The notes under the pieces are model-generated. The model saw only the letters and a list, made by a program, of their open reading frames with translations, had not been told where the DNA came from and did not search any database. From positions 124,001 to 188,000 of the forward strand of contig LNKV01000034.1 in the NCBI GenBank assembly GCA_001465935.1: a stretch of DNA of 64,000 nucleotides, in the 5' to 3' direction. Positions 1 through 10,961 of the stretch are shown piece by piece. Origin of the DNA: Clarireedia homoeocarpa (Eukaryota; Ascomycota; Leotiomycetes; Helotiales; Rutstroemiaceae). Made by a program: the position numbers and the translations under genes. The first letter of the stretch is position 1, and each line of letters starts with the position of its first letter.

Positions 1-715
1 GAATGGATTTCTTACGAAAACCCCTACCAGTCCTTCTTCCGTCTTTTCTGTCCAATCATTGGTGATGGTCCCAATGCCCGCGAGGAGTCGTTGAAAGAAG
101 CAACAGCACGTCAACTCGAATGGCATCAATCTGATCCCACCAGTTACTGGCACAAAATCGTCGATCCTAAATCAGGAAGGATCGCGGCAGCTGCATTATG
201 GAAAATTCATCCCACCAATCCTTTTGAGCACCAAGAGGATCATTCTGAAGCATACTGGTTTCCGGAAGGAGGTCAACGAGACTTCGTCACCAAAGCATTG
301 CAACGCTTCGATGCCCCTCGAGCCAAGATGGGACAGCGCCCTCAAGTTTGTACGTGAGCGGACCCTGCTCTAGTCCCCTGCTAATAGCCGTTTAGATTTG
401 AATATCATCTACACCCATCCAGACTTCAGGCGAATGGGTCTTGCCGATATGATTCTGGACTGGGGTATCAACAAGGCGAAGGACATGGGTGTTGAAATGT
501 GGCTTGATGCAACTGTTTACGGCGTTCCTCTATACAAAAAGCACGGCTTTGTGGTTGTGAATGAGAATAGCCTAAGTCCTGAGGCAACGGGGGAAGTCAG
601 CGAGGAGTGGAAGAAGATTGATAAGGAGCTTTCTCCCATGATTATGTGGCAGATGTGGCGCCCTGCAGAAGGTCCTTTCCAGGAAGGGGTGACGAAGAAA
701 CCATGGGAGGTCTAG
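1..715 (+). CDS. GNAT-family N-acetyltransferase (5' partial)
   Basis: Reading is open from base 1, so the start lies outside the window. Two exons are seen, 1-349 and 396-715, separated by a 46-nt intron with a GTACGT donor and a TTTAG acceptor; the phase is preserved across the junction. At least 222 residues. The second exon carries the acetyl-CoA-binding motif A of GNAT enzymes (YTHPDFRRMGLADMILDWG) followed by the usual LYKKHGF segment of motif B. Fungal proteins of this layout are mostly uncharacterised GCN5-related acetyltransferases of small molecules. The substrate cannot be read from sequence. It is the left neighbour of an oxygenase, a transporter and an amine oxidase, so a role in the same metabolism is possible but unproven. 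Confidence 0.85.
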
Positions 716-2214
716 CTCGGCGATCATTCCGGGGACTTTTCCTCACTACTTGGAGTACATTCCGGGTGCTGGGGGGTAAGGCTTGGCTTACAGGGTTGTA
801 TTTGCGGTCTCCGATTGGCAACATCTATCTCGTCGAGGTTGATAAATGAAACAAAGAAAGAAGTCAAACCGAGCTCTACTGAACAGATTATACTTGTAAT
901 GGTCCGAGCTGAAAGACCTGGAGACGCATACTGTATTATTTCAGGGATTACCATGAAACCACCTGTGCATAGTTGACTAAGGATTCTTACATACTTCGGA
1001 CTCCCCCTCTCTTCTTTAACCGACCCAAAGAAAAGCTGTTCTGGCACGCCTGCTTTTACTGTATCACTTCGTAAGACTACAACTTAAGCACCATAATTCC
1101 GACTCGAAGCAGTCAAGTTATCTTGGATTCTGTCACACAATTCTGTACCTTCGTATTCGGAACTATGCACCTCGCGACTTTGCTATACAAGGAAATGGCT
1201 TTCACACACTCACTAGCATTTTTATGTACAGCTCTCTACGTTCCACAAGAACAGCCTTCATTCAGCGGCCGAGATCCTGGCTTTATTCTTATCATTGTGC
1301 GACAGCTCGGCTGCATGTCCCATCAAATGACTTAAGCTTATGGTCATGCATGGATGGGCAGAATAAGATTTGTAAGTAGGGTTTGGTGTGGTGGGTTGAT
1401 ATAAACCTCGGGTCTGTCTATTCTCAGCCTGAGAATGATACGACTCATAAAGCACAAGTGCGGCGCAGCAGTATACGCACTCTGGCAATTCACAGAGTCA
1501 TGCGGTAGTTCGGACGCGGCAGCTTAAGGTGCCAGCCACCCAGTCTCTCGGGTCACACTAACCCTCGGCATCATAAGCAGCTCTTTATCATAGCATTCTC
1601 CCTGGCCAATCGGTTCAACTGGTTGCTATTAGCACTTCAAACTTTGGAGCGTTGCAACCCAACATCGCCCTGAGAAGACTTTATCTTGAGCTCAATTTCA
1701 ACTGCTCTCCTTCATTACAAAGCATATCGGGCCTTCTGCCCGTCCGTGATACTTCACAGTGTATTAACATTGGACGAAAAGACTAGCTCTGCTCTACCCA
1801 TAGTTCTTGCCGCAATGGCAGTCGGAACTTGGCATGAGATGAGCCAATGCTTTAGATAATTCCTTTGCAACGATATGACAAGGCTGTGCCGCAGAGTTAC
1901 TATCCATATGTCGAATGATGACTGAACGCCCTCAGTGCCACATCCGTGCCAGATATTAGTGATTTACCACCCTATAATGTGATCGGATACGAAATATACC
2001 GTTGGCCCTGCGTCTCGGCTGATTGGCATCGATCCTCATGGGATGTATCGCTCATCCCTTGTAATCTTGACATCTGCGGGTTACATATCAATGCGGTGCG
2101 ACTGGGCTAAGTCCTCCTTGGTGCCCATACTTTCGTTGATAGGAGGCAGAGATCGATCGATGTTAGACGTTGTCTTGAACCCACGGGCCCATCTTCGCCT
2201 GCGACTTTCCAAGC
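716..2214. other. Intergenic region, no gene seen
   Basis: About 1.5 kb between the acetyltransferase and the oxygenase. Short open frames on both strands lack recognisable domains and good splice partners. No repeat of note is visible. The last few hundred bases presumably contain the oxygenase promoter, but I see no convincing TATA element. Confidence 0.5.
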
Positions 2215-3295
2215 ATGTCTCCTGAATCTGAAATTGACCACGAAATTGGAAGGGTGCAATTCCTTCAATGGACTGATCTGTATCTGACTGAGAAACCGTT
2301 CCAGTTGTTTCTTGATATTGATCCTGATGCCGCAGACCAACGGAAAACTAATCTTGTTTTCGAGGAGAAAGATATCAAGGTGACTAATTTACGTGGGCAG
2401 GAAGATCTGTTTTCATTGGATCAGAATGGTTTCATTGTTCGAAAGTTCCCCGAAGCTGCGGCATGTTTTGAGAACACGATTCCCGATGAAAGTCTCGTAG
2501 AAAAAAAGTACTTTCCAGCCGTTGAAAATCTACTGAGGAAAGAAGTGGGTGGGATAGATCGATTTTTTCTTCTGGATTGGAGAGTAAGCGTGCACTATCT
2601 CTAGCACTTACATCTGGCCCGTTATGCTCATGCACTCACAACACGCAGGTTAGAAGTGCCAATCCTGCCGTCCATGAGAAAGCCACATCCATCGATCTTT
2701 TGGACCGAACCTCGAGTCTCAAACCTGCGAACTATGCACACACCGATCAGTCTCCGTTAGCATCCATCAACCACGTTCTACGTGAACTCCCAGATGATGC
2801 AGAATACCTCCTCAGCGGGCGTGTTCGTGTGATAAAGTAAGACTTCACAAACTTTCCCTACTTAAAACTGAGGTCTCGAAAACTCATTTCATGAAACAGT
2901 GTCTGGCTACCACTCCACCACGTTGTGACAGACTGGCCACTAGCTCTCTGCGACGGCAGCACTGTGTCTTTGCAGGATGACCTCGTGGAGACAGATACGG
3001 TGCGACGCAACTATCAGGGTGCAAATATGTATATGATTCATCGGGATGAACACCGATGGTACTTTCTCCGAAACCAAGGGACGGATGAGGCACTGATTTT
3101 CAAGCAATTCGATACGAATGATACGGCAGCTACAGGTGAGTGGGTGCATTTTATCGTGTAAGGAGGTGACAGAACTGACCTGAATCTCGAACAGTGTGCC
3201 CGCATGTTTCGTTCAAGCTGGATATCAGGCCTGAGAATTCAGCCCCAAGAGAAAGCATCGAGATAAGAATCCTGGCATTTACGTATCCAGATTGA
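2215..3295 (+). CDS. AsaB/GA4-desaturase-like oxygenase (CmcJ/NvfI family)
   Basis: Four exons: 2215-2583, 2649-2836, 2900-3135 and 3195-3295, all with GT-AG junctions and consistent phase; 297 residues, the usual size for the family. The N-terminus (FLQWTDLYLTEKPFQLFLDI) and the block around exon 3 (VWLPLHHVVTDWPLALCD, then HRWYFLRNQGTDEALIFKQFD) and the C-terminal PRESIEIRILAF match fungal proteins annotated as hydroxylase/desaturase AsaB, GA4 desaturase and NvfI. Members are non-heme iron, 2-oxoglutarate-type oxidases of secondary metabolism (aspergillic acid hydroxylation, gibberellin desaturation, endoperoxide formation). The reaction here is not predictable. It sits beside a drug-type exporter, which fits a small-molecule role. 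The start is the first ATG giving the conserved N-terminus. Confidence 0.82.
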
Positions 3296-3878
3296 GTCTC
3301 ACTTGTGTAGTCAGTTGAAGAGTCGTTGGGGGATTCTCGTAGTCTTAAGACACATCAGATGGGTCGGAATTCACTCTCAGTTCATTTTAACATTGGATTG
3401 TCTTCTTCACTGTGTGAACTTTCACTTGCTAGTGCTGTTGTGTCCATAGAATACTGGGAAAGATTGGAAAGCACCTACAACGCAATATCAATGCTATGAA
3501 GACAACCACTTCGTAGCTACATCATCATCATATCCATTAAATTTATCGTCCGTGCTATCATTGAAACGTGTACAGAAGCACCATAACGAAAAGGCTTGTA
3601 CTTGGCCAAGTATATTTGAATTTTAAGCTATAGCTAAAGACTCCATATCCAAATTCTCCCCGTCAAGAACCAAAAAAAGAAATCCTATCTGACACGCATG
3701 GTCATCGAGCATCAAATATAAAAAAGAATGACGAGGCAGCTAGCTACGAAGTATCATCAATGAATCGCAACCAATAAACTTGACATGCCATGATTGTGCC
3801 TTCGGCTATGTTTCTTGAAGACCTGACAACTCTCGTCAGTAGGGTGATTATTTTGGAAGGAGTTACAAGCATACCACA
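3296..3878. other. Intergenic region, no gene seen
   Basis: Tail-to-tail gap between the oxygenase and the small minus-strand protein. One copy of the 9-mer TACGAAGTA lies at 3745-3753. On the minus strand a GTATGC donor directly after the small gene's stop and a later TGTCAG could form a 3'UTR intron; this is speculative. Confidence 0.4.
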
Positions 3879-4058
3879 TCATGCAACGAAATAGTTAGTC
3901 AAGACATCAAGTGGTCCACCGGTCTTGACAATCTCCTTGTCCTCAGATTCGCCATCCTTGTGAGCAGTGTTTGTGAGAGCCGCTTTCCATGGTTGCGCGC
4001 GAGTGTCTTTGGCGGCTTCGGCCAAGATTTGGGAGACGACGCTTTGTTGGGCAGGCAT
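3879..4058 (-). CDS. Small conserved-looking protein, unknown function (59 aa)
   Basis: A 59-residue open frame on the minus strand, starting MPAQQSVVSQILAEAAKD and ending GGPLDVLTNYFVA. It is hydrophilic and mixed-charge, without a signal peptide or membrane segment. Codon choice is strongly coding-like (GCC, GTC, AAG, ATC dominate), unlike the surrounding DNA, and the sequence reads as an alpha-helical, alanine-rich polypeptide with an acidic middle (DGESEDKE). I do not recognise a family and assign no function. It lies between the oxygenase and the MFS antiporter and could belong to the same locus. A 3'UTR intron may follow the stop. A chance ORF of this length is possible, but the codon usage argues against it. 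Confidence 0.55.
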   Translation of the reverse strand: MPAQQSVVSQILAEAAKDTRAQPWKAALTNTAHKDGESEDKEIVKTGGPLDVLTNYFVA

Positions 4059-5081
4059 GATGGGTTGCTTTGGTGGTCTGATTAGAGCCCAGGAATGTCA
4101 GCATTCAGCTAAATGATCCAAGGAGAAAGAAGGGGGCATTGAATTGGAAATGCTACCTTGGATGATGAGCTATTGAGCCGAAAGATGATTGTGTGGTTCA
4201 AGGAGATGCTGTGACTGGAAATGAAGAGATATATGGATAGAATCGAGGAGAAGAAGTGAAATTTATAGATAATTATCCGGTGACGCCTTGTGATCTCCGC
4301 ACTTAATACGCCACTACTGCTGGGAAACGGCAGTGCAGAGCCCTTAACGACACGACTGTAACCGGCAGTCGCATAACAAAGGTAGAAGAATATCAACCAG
4401 CTGAGAGAAGATGACCTGACATACAATCCTATGGTTCAGACCGCAAGTCCTAATCCATCTCATCCACCCACCATGCTGCTGCTGCGCCAGTCTGGCACAG
4501 CAAGTATTGATTTTGCGTCGTAAGAAAGTTCAAGGAGAACGGGCCATAATTGTCCCGGGATATGAAATCCTGCAAGTTGTCCTAGTCTTGAGTGCAGCGA
4601 TAGGTTAAACTATGTGATACATTGCTTACCGGACCGGGTGTTACGCCAATGCTTGGTACATACGTACAAGAGAATATGTGCAGATGTGATTGATATGTGA
4701 CTGATATGGATCGATGCGAAAAACAAGGAGGTTGCTCTAGATCTGGTGATAAAGCCTGAGCAGGGCAAAAGCAAACATACGAGGCCTCACTATGCCACGC
4801 TTGGATGACAAGCACGAACCTTATAATTGGCTCGACGTCTATGTTACACACAGTGAACTAACCAACACCGATGAATGTTTGCGGGGTCGCAGACTTGCAG
4901 TGGTGAATCAAAGCAGACACCGAGCTTACAACTTGAGATATCGACACATCGCAGGACAAGAGGCTGGGAACATCCTAGAAGTGAAGCAGCCCTCCTAGCA
5001 TTTTCACCATTGTCAGCATTGTCAGCATTTTCGACACTCTTTTCAATCTCTTCTGCACACCAAGGCTGTCGGCAATTAGTG
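4059..5081. other. Divergent promoter region between the small protein and the MFS antiporter
   Basis: About 1 kb between the minus-strand small protein and the plus-strand transporter. An in-frame ATG exists at 4875, upstream of the chosen transporter start, but the stretch it would add is serine-rich and not family-like, so I treat it as leader. No repeats of note. Confidence 0.45.
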
Positions 5082-6907
5082 ATGATGGGGCGTGAAGACC
5101 TAGAGAAAGGTGAACAGGCCAATTTCAAAGCAGAGGTCGCCGACCATGAGTTACCTACTCTTGATTCTTCAATAGTACTTACTGCCTAAGAGCTCTTTCC
5201 CCAATATGATCGCTAACACGTGGTGCAAAGGTCACCTGGGACACGGCTGAGGATCCCGAAAACCCCAAGAACTGGCCAACAAGGAAAAAATGGAGGATGA
5301 CATTGATTGTGTCATGCTTCGCATTGCTCTCACCTCTCACGGGCACGATGATATCGCCATCGACTGCCGCTATCGCCTCATCTCTCCATACTGACGATTT
5401 CGTGAAAATCGATCTTGTTATCTCGATCTTCCTTCTGGGGATAGGATTTGGGCCATTGGTTCTTGGCCCCCTCTCGGAAATGAATGGACGGGTACTTGTT
5501 CTACTTTGTGGGAACCTGCTCTTCATACTATGGAATACCGTCTGTGGGTTCTCTCGGAACCTTGGTGAGCTTACAGCCTTCCGTCTGCTCAGTGGGTTTG
5601 GAGGGAGTGCCCCTCTTGCTGTAGGTGGTGGTCTTCTAAGTGATCTATGGAGACCAGAAGAGCGTGGTAAGGCCTTAGCCGTATATACTGTTGGACCACT
5701 TCTCGGGCCAGCCATCGGCCCCATAGTTGGAGGTTATATCACACAATATGCCACTTGGAGGTGGATATTCTGGGCGGTATCAATTGCGAGTGCGTGTTTC
5801 GAGATTCTTGCCTTTTGTTTCCTCAAGGAGACCTACCCGCCGAAGTTATTGGACCAGAAAGCAAAACGACTTCGAAAGGAAACTGGTAATTTGAATCTCC
5901 GAACGGAGTACGATGATTCAAATCGAACAGTGATGAAACTCCTCAAAACTAACCTGGTTCGTCCAGTAAGGATGATAAGCACTCAAATTATCATTCAAGT
6001 ACTTTCGATCTATATGGCAGTTCTTTACGGCATCATGTTTCTCGTGCTCTTTACATTTCCTTTACTCTGGACAAGTGTCTACCACCAGTCGGTTAGCACA
6101 GGGAGCTTGAACTATATATCAACTGGGGTTGGATACACCCTAGGTGCCCAAGGTTAGCCTTCCGTCCTTCCATTCTTGAAGCATCTATCCTACCAGGAGG
6201 ACGGTAATTCATAAGCCAGTGGTGTGTCAACGTTGTGCTTGATTTGTGCTTTCCTTGTACATACTCATCATAAACAGTCACATATGCGCTGGTCATGAAC
6301 CTTTGTACCTCCTGGTAATCCCATCCAGATAATCACACAGCTAACCACTCTCCATAGCGGGCGGTGCGCTCAACGACTGGATATATTCGAAACTCAAGTC
6401 GCGGAACAACGATGTCGGCACGCCTGAATTTCGGGTCGCCTTAATGGTTCCTGGGTCCATATTAATCCCGATAGGTCTCTTCATCTATGGATGGTCTGGG
6501 CAGTATCACACACATTGGATAGCTCCGAACATTGGGGTCGCTGTCTTTTGCATGGGCACCATTATGTGTTTCCAAGGCATACAGACTTATACCATCGATG
6601 CGTATTCGCGATATGCAGCGTCCGCCATTTCGACTTTGAATGCTCTGAGGAGTTTGACGGGCTTCACATTCTTGCTGTTTGCGCCGACTATGTATGATAA
6701 ACTGGGGTATGGATGGGGAAATAGTCTGCTGGCTTTTGTTTTGGTTGGGTGAGTCGATTTCTGTAATATTACGGGTTGAAGCATATCCATTTCATAAGTG
6801 ACTGACTGAGTTGTGTCATTGCCAGCATTGCAATATTCGTTCCAGCTGCGTTGTGGAAATATGGGGCGTACTTGCGGAAGAGAAGCACCTATGCTTCAGG
6901 GGATTGA
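5082..6907 (+). CDS. MFS drug:H+ antiporter, DHA1 type
   Basis: Four exons: 5082-5174, 5231-6152, 6358-6748 and 6826-6907, giving 495 residues and 12 predicted membrane segments. After a hydrophilic N-terminus comes DPENPKNWPTRKKW, the usual lead into helix 1 of fungal multidrug antiporters. Motif A appears as GPLSEMNGR after helix 2. The antiporter-specific motif C is clear in helix 5 (GPLLGPAIGPIVGGYI), which marks proton-coupled export. The second half has the conserved TYTIDAYSRYAASAIS segment. The 205-nt third-exon-proximal intron is longer than the others and contains a 10-bp inverted repeat. Likely exports a small hydrophobic compound across the plasma membrane. Start at 5082 is the first of two adjacent ATGs (5082, 5085). 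Confidence 0.9.
6191..6317 (+). repeat. 10-bp inverted repeat inside the MFS intron
   Basis: TACCAGGAGG at 6191-6200 is perfectly complementary to CCTCCTGGTA at 6308-6317. The arms enclose 107 nt and lie wholly inside the 6153-6357 intron, so folding would bring the two splice sites closer. Confidence 0.6.
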
Positions 6908-7608
6908 TGGGCCGAAAGAAACTCGATACAAATAAGATTACCTCGAGTGAGGAGCGAAGTTTGAAGAGAAAAACAGATCGACTTATGGAGAGCATCTGAA
7001 CACCTACGATTTACTCTCCTATTCATAGGAATACTGGTCGATGGCAATATTCATAGCGGTTCAACAAGCATGGCACCCTAGATACTCTTGATATATTCTT
7101 ATGGGATATAATATCTATATCTCTTCTGCGTCGGAGACGGATTCCCTAGGACACTACGGAAAGAATATAAATATGATTTTGCAGATCCCAGGCTCGATTG
7201 TGCTTCAGTTGTGCTCACGTGCACGGACCTTAAGGTGACTCGGAGAGAGCCAGAGGTTAGTTCTACTGACTAAACTATTCCCACTTCCGCACCTCACAAA
7301 TACAACCTCGTACGATAAGGACTCATTAAATATCGTAAGTAATTCACCAGCCGTCGGGGTTTTCTTCTCTTTTTCGTTTTCTTCTTGTTTTCTTCTTGTT
7401 TTCTTCTTCTGGTAAGATACTCTTAATCATCAATACGCATATCATATCATACGATAGATACCTCACGATACCTTCTTTAACCTTCTAAGAGTCTCGGATC
7501 TAGGGAAGGTGTAAGTAAACCTTCAATTTCCTACTTCCGGACTCCTTTCTCTTCTCCTTTTTTTTGTATATACCTCCCCTTTTTGTCAACTCCTTTACTC
7601 CGTCAAAT
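6908..7608. other. Intergenic region with pyrimidine-rich leader
   Basis: About 0.7 kb between the antiporter and the FAD oxidase, read in the same direction. From about 7360 the strand is T/C-rich with repeated TTTTCTTCTTG, the usual look of a filamentous-fungal core promoter and leader. No gene seen. Confidence 0.5.
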
Positions 7609-9003
7609 ATGTCGTCATCCACCTACCAACCCCCCAAATCCGTCCTCTTCATCGGCACATCCCTTTTCTCCCTCAGCACCACCCTCTCTCTCCTCCGCCG
7701 ACCTCTTTACTCCCAAACAAAAATAACCCTCCTCGACCGCTCACGCTTCCCATCTCCCGACGCCTCCTCAGTCGACTCCTCCCGCATAATCCGCGCCGAC
7801 TACTCCGACCCCTATTACTCCGCCCTCGCCGCATCGGCACAGGAAATCTGGCGACAGAACGCGTCCCACGATGACCTCGGTGGTCAAGGTCGCTACATCG
7901 AAAGCGGGCTCTGTCTCACATGCGACACATCATACGCGAACGATGGTGCAGGCTACGTCCGCAAGAGCTACGAGAACGTAAAGGGGCTGATGCACCAAGC
8001 TGGCGATAATACTGGGGTACAAGAACTCCCCTCCAAAGCAGACATCAGCAAGCTGTTGGGAACGGGTCCGGGAAGTGGCGAATGGGGATACATAAACCAT
8101 CGATCGGGGTGGGCAGATGCGGAATCGTCTCTCATCTGGCTCCGTAAAGAAGTTGAGGGTCTCTCCAACGGCCGCGTTACCTTTGTAACCGCCGAAGTTA
8201 CATCCCTGATCTTCTCTCCATCCGGGACTACCGTGCTCGGCGCCCACACCTCAGACGGCACACAGCACCATGCCGATCTGACGATCCTCGCCGCCGGCGC
8301 CTGGAGCAGTAGATTCCTGGACTTGCGATCCCAAGTCCACGCATCCGGACAATGCCTCCTGTACGTCCACGTGTCCGACGCCGAGCAAGCACGCTTGAAG
8401 GATCTGCCCGTTCTGCTGAACATGAGCACCGGCTGGTTCATCATCCCCCCTCGCAACAACATCCTGAAGATAGCGCGCCACGCCCACGGCTACTCGAATC
8501 CCACTGTGATCCCACATCCTCATCCTTCCGCATCCGCATCCTCCGAAAAACACATCACCGTCTCCCTTCCACGCACAACTTACGATTCCCCCCACAATGC
8601 CGTTCCTCTGTCCTTCCAAAAAGAAGCCGCAGAAGCGTTATCCCAACTCCTCCCCGACTTACCCCCTCGTCCATTCATCTCTACGCGGATATGCTGGTAC
8701 GCCGATACACCCGCCGGCGAGTTCCTGATTACGTATTGCGATAAGCCAGTCGAGGAAGGTGGGTTAGGGATGAAGGGTGTATTTTTAGCGACGGGAGGAA
8801 GCGGGCATGGGTTTAAGTTCTTGCCGGTGCTGGGGGAAAAGGTTTTGGATGTGATGGAGGGAAGGGATGAGGTGTGGGCGAGGAAATGGGGATGGAAGGA
8901 TAGGGTGGAGTGGGATGGGATGACGGAGGATGGGAGTCGAGCGGGGAGGAGGGGCGAAGTGCTTGGTCCTTTGGAAGAGGTGAACTCGAAGAGTCGACTA
9001 TGA
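7609..9003 (+). CDS. FAD-dependent amine/sarcosine-type oxidase with peroxisomal signal
   Basis: Single exon, 464 residues. It reads as a DAO-family flavoenzyme close to fructosyl-amino-acid and sarcosine oxidases. Visible blocks are DSSRIIRADYSDPYY, GYINHRSGWADAESS, ILAAGAWSS, and near the C-terminus RICWYADTPAGEFLI and ATGGSGHGFKFLP. The cysteine in RICWY corresponds to the residue that covalently holds FAD in this group. The dinucleotide-binding loop is unusual: FIGTSLFSLS where GxGxxG is expected. The protein ends in SRL, a canonical PTS1, so it should act in peroxisomes, oxidising a secondary amine or glycated amino acid to release hydrogen peroxide. The upstream in-frame extension begins with a non-ATG codon, so 7609 is the start. 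Confidence 0.85.
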   Translation: MSSSTYQPPKSVLFIGTSLFSLSTTLSLLRRPLYSQTKITLLDRSRFPSPDASSVDSSRIIRADYSDPYYSALAASAQEIWRQNASHDDLGGQGRYIESGLCLTCDTSYANDGAGYVRKSYENVKGLMHQAGDNTGVQELPSKADISKLLGTGPGSGEWGYINHRSGWADAESSLIWLRKEVEGLSNGRVTFVTAEVTSLIFSPSGTTVLGAHTSDGTQHHADLTILAAGAWSSRFLDLRSQVHASGQCLLYVHVSDAEQARLKDLPVLLNMSTGWFIIPPRNNILKIARHAHGYSNPTVIPHPHPSASASSEKHITVSLPRTTYDSPHNAVPLSFQKEAAEALSQLLPDLPPRPFISTRICWYADTPAGEFLITYCDKPVEEGGLGMKGVFLATGGSGHGFKFLPVLGEKVLDVMEGRDEVWARKWGWKDRVEWDGMTEDGSRAGRRGEVLGPLEEVNSKSRL

Positions 9004-10006
9004 AATGGGTGGTACGGCACGAGACACGACAAGGGATACAGATGGAGGAGAGAGGTTTGGATATGAATTACGACGACATCACGATATACACGACGTACAA
9101 CACAACAAAAGCAAGATGGATGGAACGCATATTTGGATGATACGATGGATGAGAATTATTTTATCTAAGCATGCAGCTGTCAAGAAAAAAGTTATCTCAT
9201 CCACGACATACAGATATACGTGAGGCATCTCCAGCCAAAACAGATCATGAAGTTTCCTTCCTTTCGTTCGCTTCGTGAATTCATCATCCACTGACTCCCT
9301 ACTCAAAAGAAAACCCATGTCATAGCCCCATGCATGAATTAGAGATCTCAAGTATCTGTGATGTTATCACCACTCAGCAGCATACGCATAAAAAAAGATG
9401 TGAAGAGACACGAATGTCAACTCCACCATCTGTATCAAAAGACCAATAAGGTCTCGCTAGATCGCCTGCATCATCCTCCTCCACTCTCTCAAAAATTTTT
9501 TTTTTCTTTTACTCTAATACCAGTCGACAGTGAAGTGACCAGTACCTAAGAGTGCAAACTAACTATCTGTGGAAAAGCAATTAATGACGGCATCGTAGGA
9601 CCTGCGCACTATGCCATCCGTCGAAGGTGATTTGTGTGTGTGTGTGGGTGTGTGTTGTGCAATCTATGTTCTTTAGAAAAAGGACAAGTAACGCGCAAGC
9701 ATGCTAAAAAAAAAAGAGCACAAGTGTATGTAGAGTCCCTTCTCTGACTCTTTTCCCTCCAGGTACGCCGATGCAATGCAAAATATGGGGAATGGAAACG
9801 GGTGACGACTACCAAACGAGTTTGGGTCATGATTTAGTAGTGGTCAACAGTAACCTTTTAGGTAACGTTCGTGAAATCGTAAAATCGAAAATAAATAGTT
9901 GTACAGTGTAGAGTGTATGGGGGGAAGAGGTGGTGGTACATCGTAACGGTGAGTCGTAGAGTTTGAGGTAGGTTGATCGAACCGCTGATGCAGATCTTGG
10001 AAGTAC
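9004..10006. other. Convergent intergenic region
   Basis: About 1 kb tail-to-tail between the FAD oxidase and the TATA-binding protein. It contains a short GT-rich tract near 9632-9658 and A/T homopolymers near 9488 and 9706. No gene seen. Confidence 0.5.
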
Positions 10007-10961
10007 TCAGACCTTCTTGAAATCTTAAAGATGTCAGTAAGTCGCGAGGTAGTCAAACAGAGGAGTAGTAACATACCTTGGAGCACAGGGTAGATCATTT
10101 CAAAGGCTTGGTAGATTTCCTCGCGAACTTTCGCACCAGTCAGGACGATCTTACCACTTACGAAGATCAATAGAACGATCTTGGGTTTCATCATTCTGTA
10201 GATCAAACCAGGGAACAGTTCAGGTTCATAAGAACTGAAATTCATGTGTCGAGAAGCAAGACCTTCTAAACGGATAGGGAACTTGATGTCGCAGGAGCCG
10301 ACAATGTTCTGGATCTTGAAGTCCGTGAACTTAGCATTGAAACCGAGCTTCTGAATGATACGAGCATATTTGCGCGAGGCCAACTTTGAGTCGTCTTCCG
10401 ACTTTGCTCCGGTCACGACCATTTTTCCTGATGCGAAGATTAGAGCGGTAGTCTTGGGTTCACGAATACGCATGATAACGGCAGCGAAACGCTGGGTAGG
10501 TTAGCAAATACAGAAGAGATATAGCAAGCCTAGAGTCAGCAAGTACCTTGGGGTTGTATTCAGCATTTCTCGCATGCAGGGCGATCGTCTTCAGGTCCAA
10601 ACGGCAATCGAGATTGACCGTGGCAACGATGTTTCTTTACATGCAAGATAAGCCTCAAGAAGCAAACAGAATTGAGGCACGAGGGTTATACATACTGCAA
10701 AGTAGGAACAATGCCACTGACACCTTGCGTCGCATTAGGTGTAGCAGCAGGCGTCGCGGGAGTCACCCCGGTTCCGTTAGGAGTTTGAGCTGCCTGCTGT
10801 TGACTACCATTCATTTGACCGTTTGGCTGACCAGTTTGCCTGTCGGCACCCGAGGAAGGTGGAGTGAGTTCACCAGCACCACCTGGGAAGGACAAAGAGC
10901 CTGGTGCAATGAAGGTCTTTGCCTGGGCGGCGTTCGAAGGATGTGTTTGTATGGACTCCAT
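10007..10961 (-). CDS. spt15: TATA-binding protein (TBP)
   Basis: Four exons on the minus strand: 10696-10961, 10547-10634, 10077-10491 and a 17-nt last exon at 10007-10023; 261 residues. The first ~85 residues are a Pro/Thr/Gln/Asn-rich, variable N-terminal region. The rest is the saddle-shaped core, two direct repeats beginning at QNIVATVNLDCRLDLKTIAL and KIQNIVGSCDIKFPIRLEGL. Conserved signatures are ALIFASGKMVVTGAKSE in repeat 1 and FSSYEPELFPGLIYRM plus LLIFVSGKIVLTGAKVRE in repeat 2, ending YPVLQDFKKV. It binds TATA elements and nucleates initiation complexes of all three nuclear RNA polymerases (TFIID, SAGA, SL1-like, TFIIIB). The tiny last exon encodes only DFKKV after the split Asp codon; missing it would give a wrong C-terminus. 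Confidence 0.97.

Noticed and set aside
4875..5081. N-terminal extension of the MFS antiporter from an upstream in-frame ATG
   Set aside because: The added residues are serine-rich and unlike family N-termini; the double ATG at 5082 fits better.
5179..5724. 181-codon minus-strand frame
   Set aside because: Antisense shadow of the MFS antiporter.
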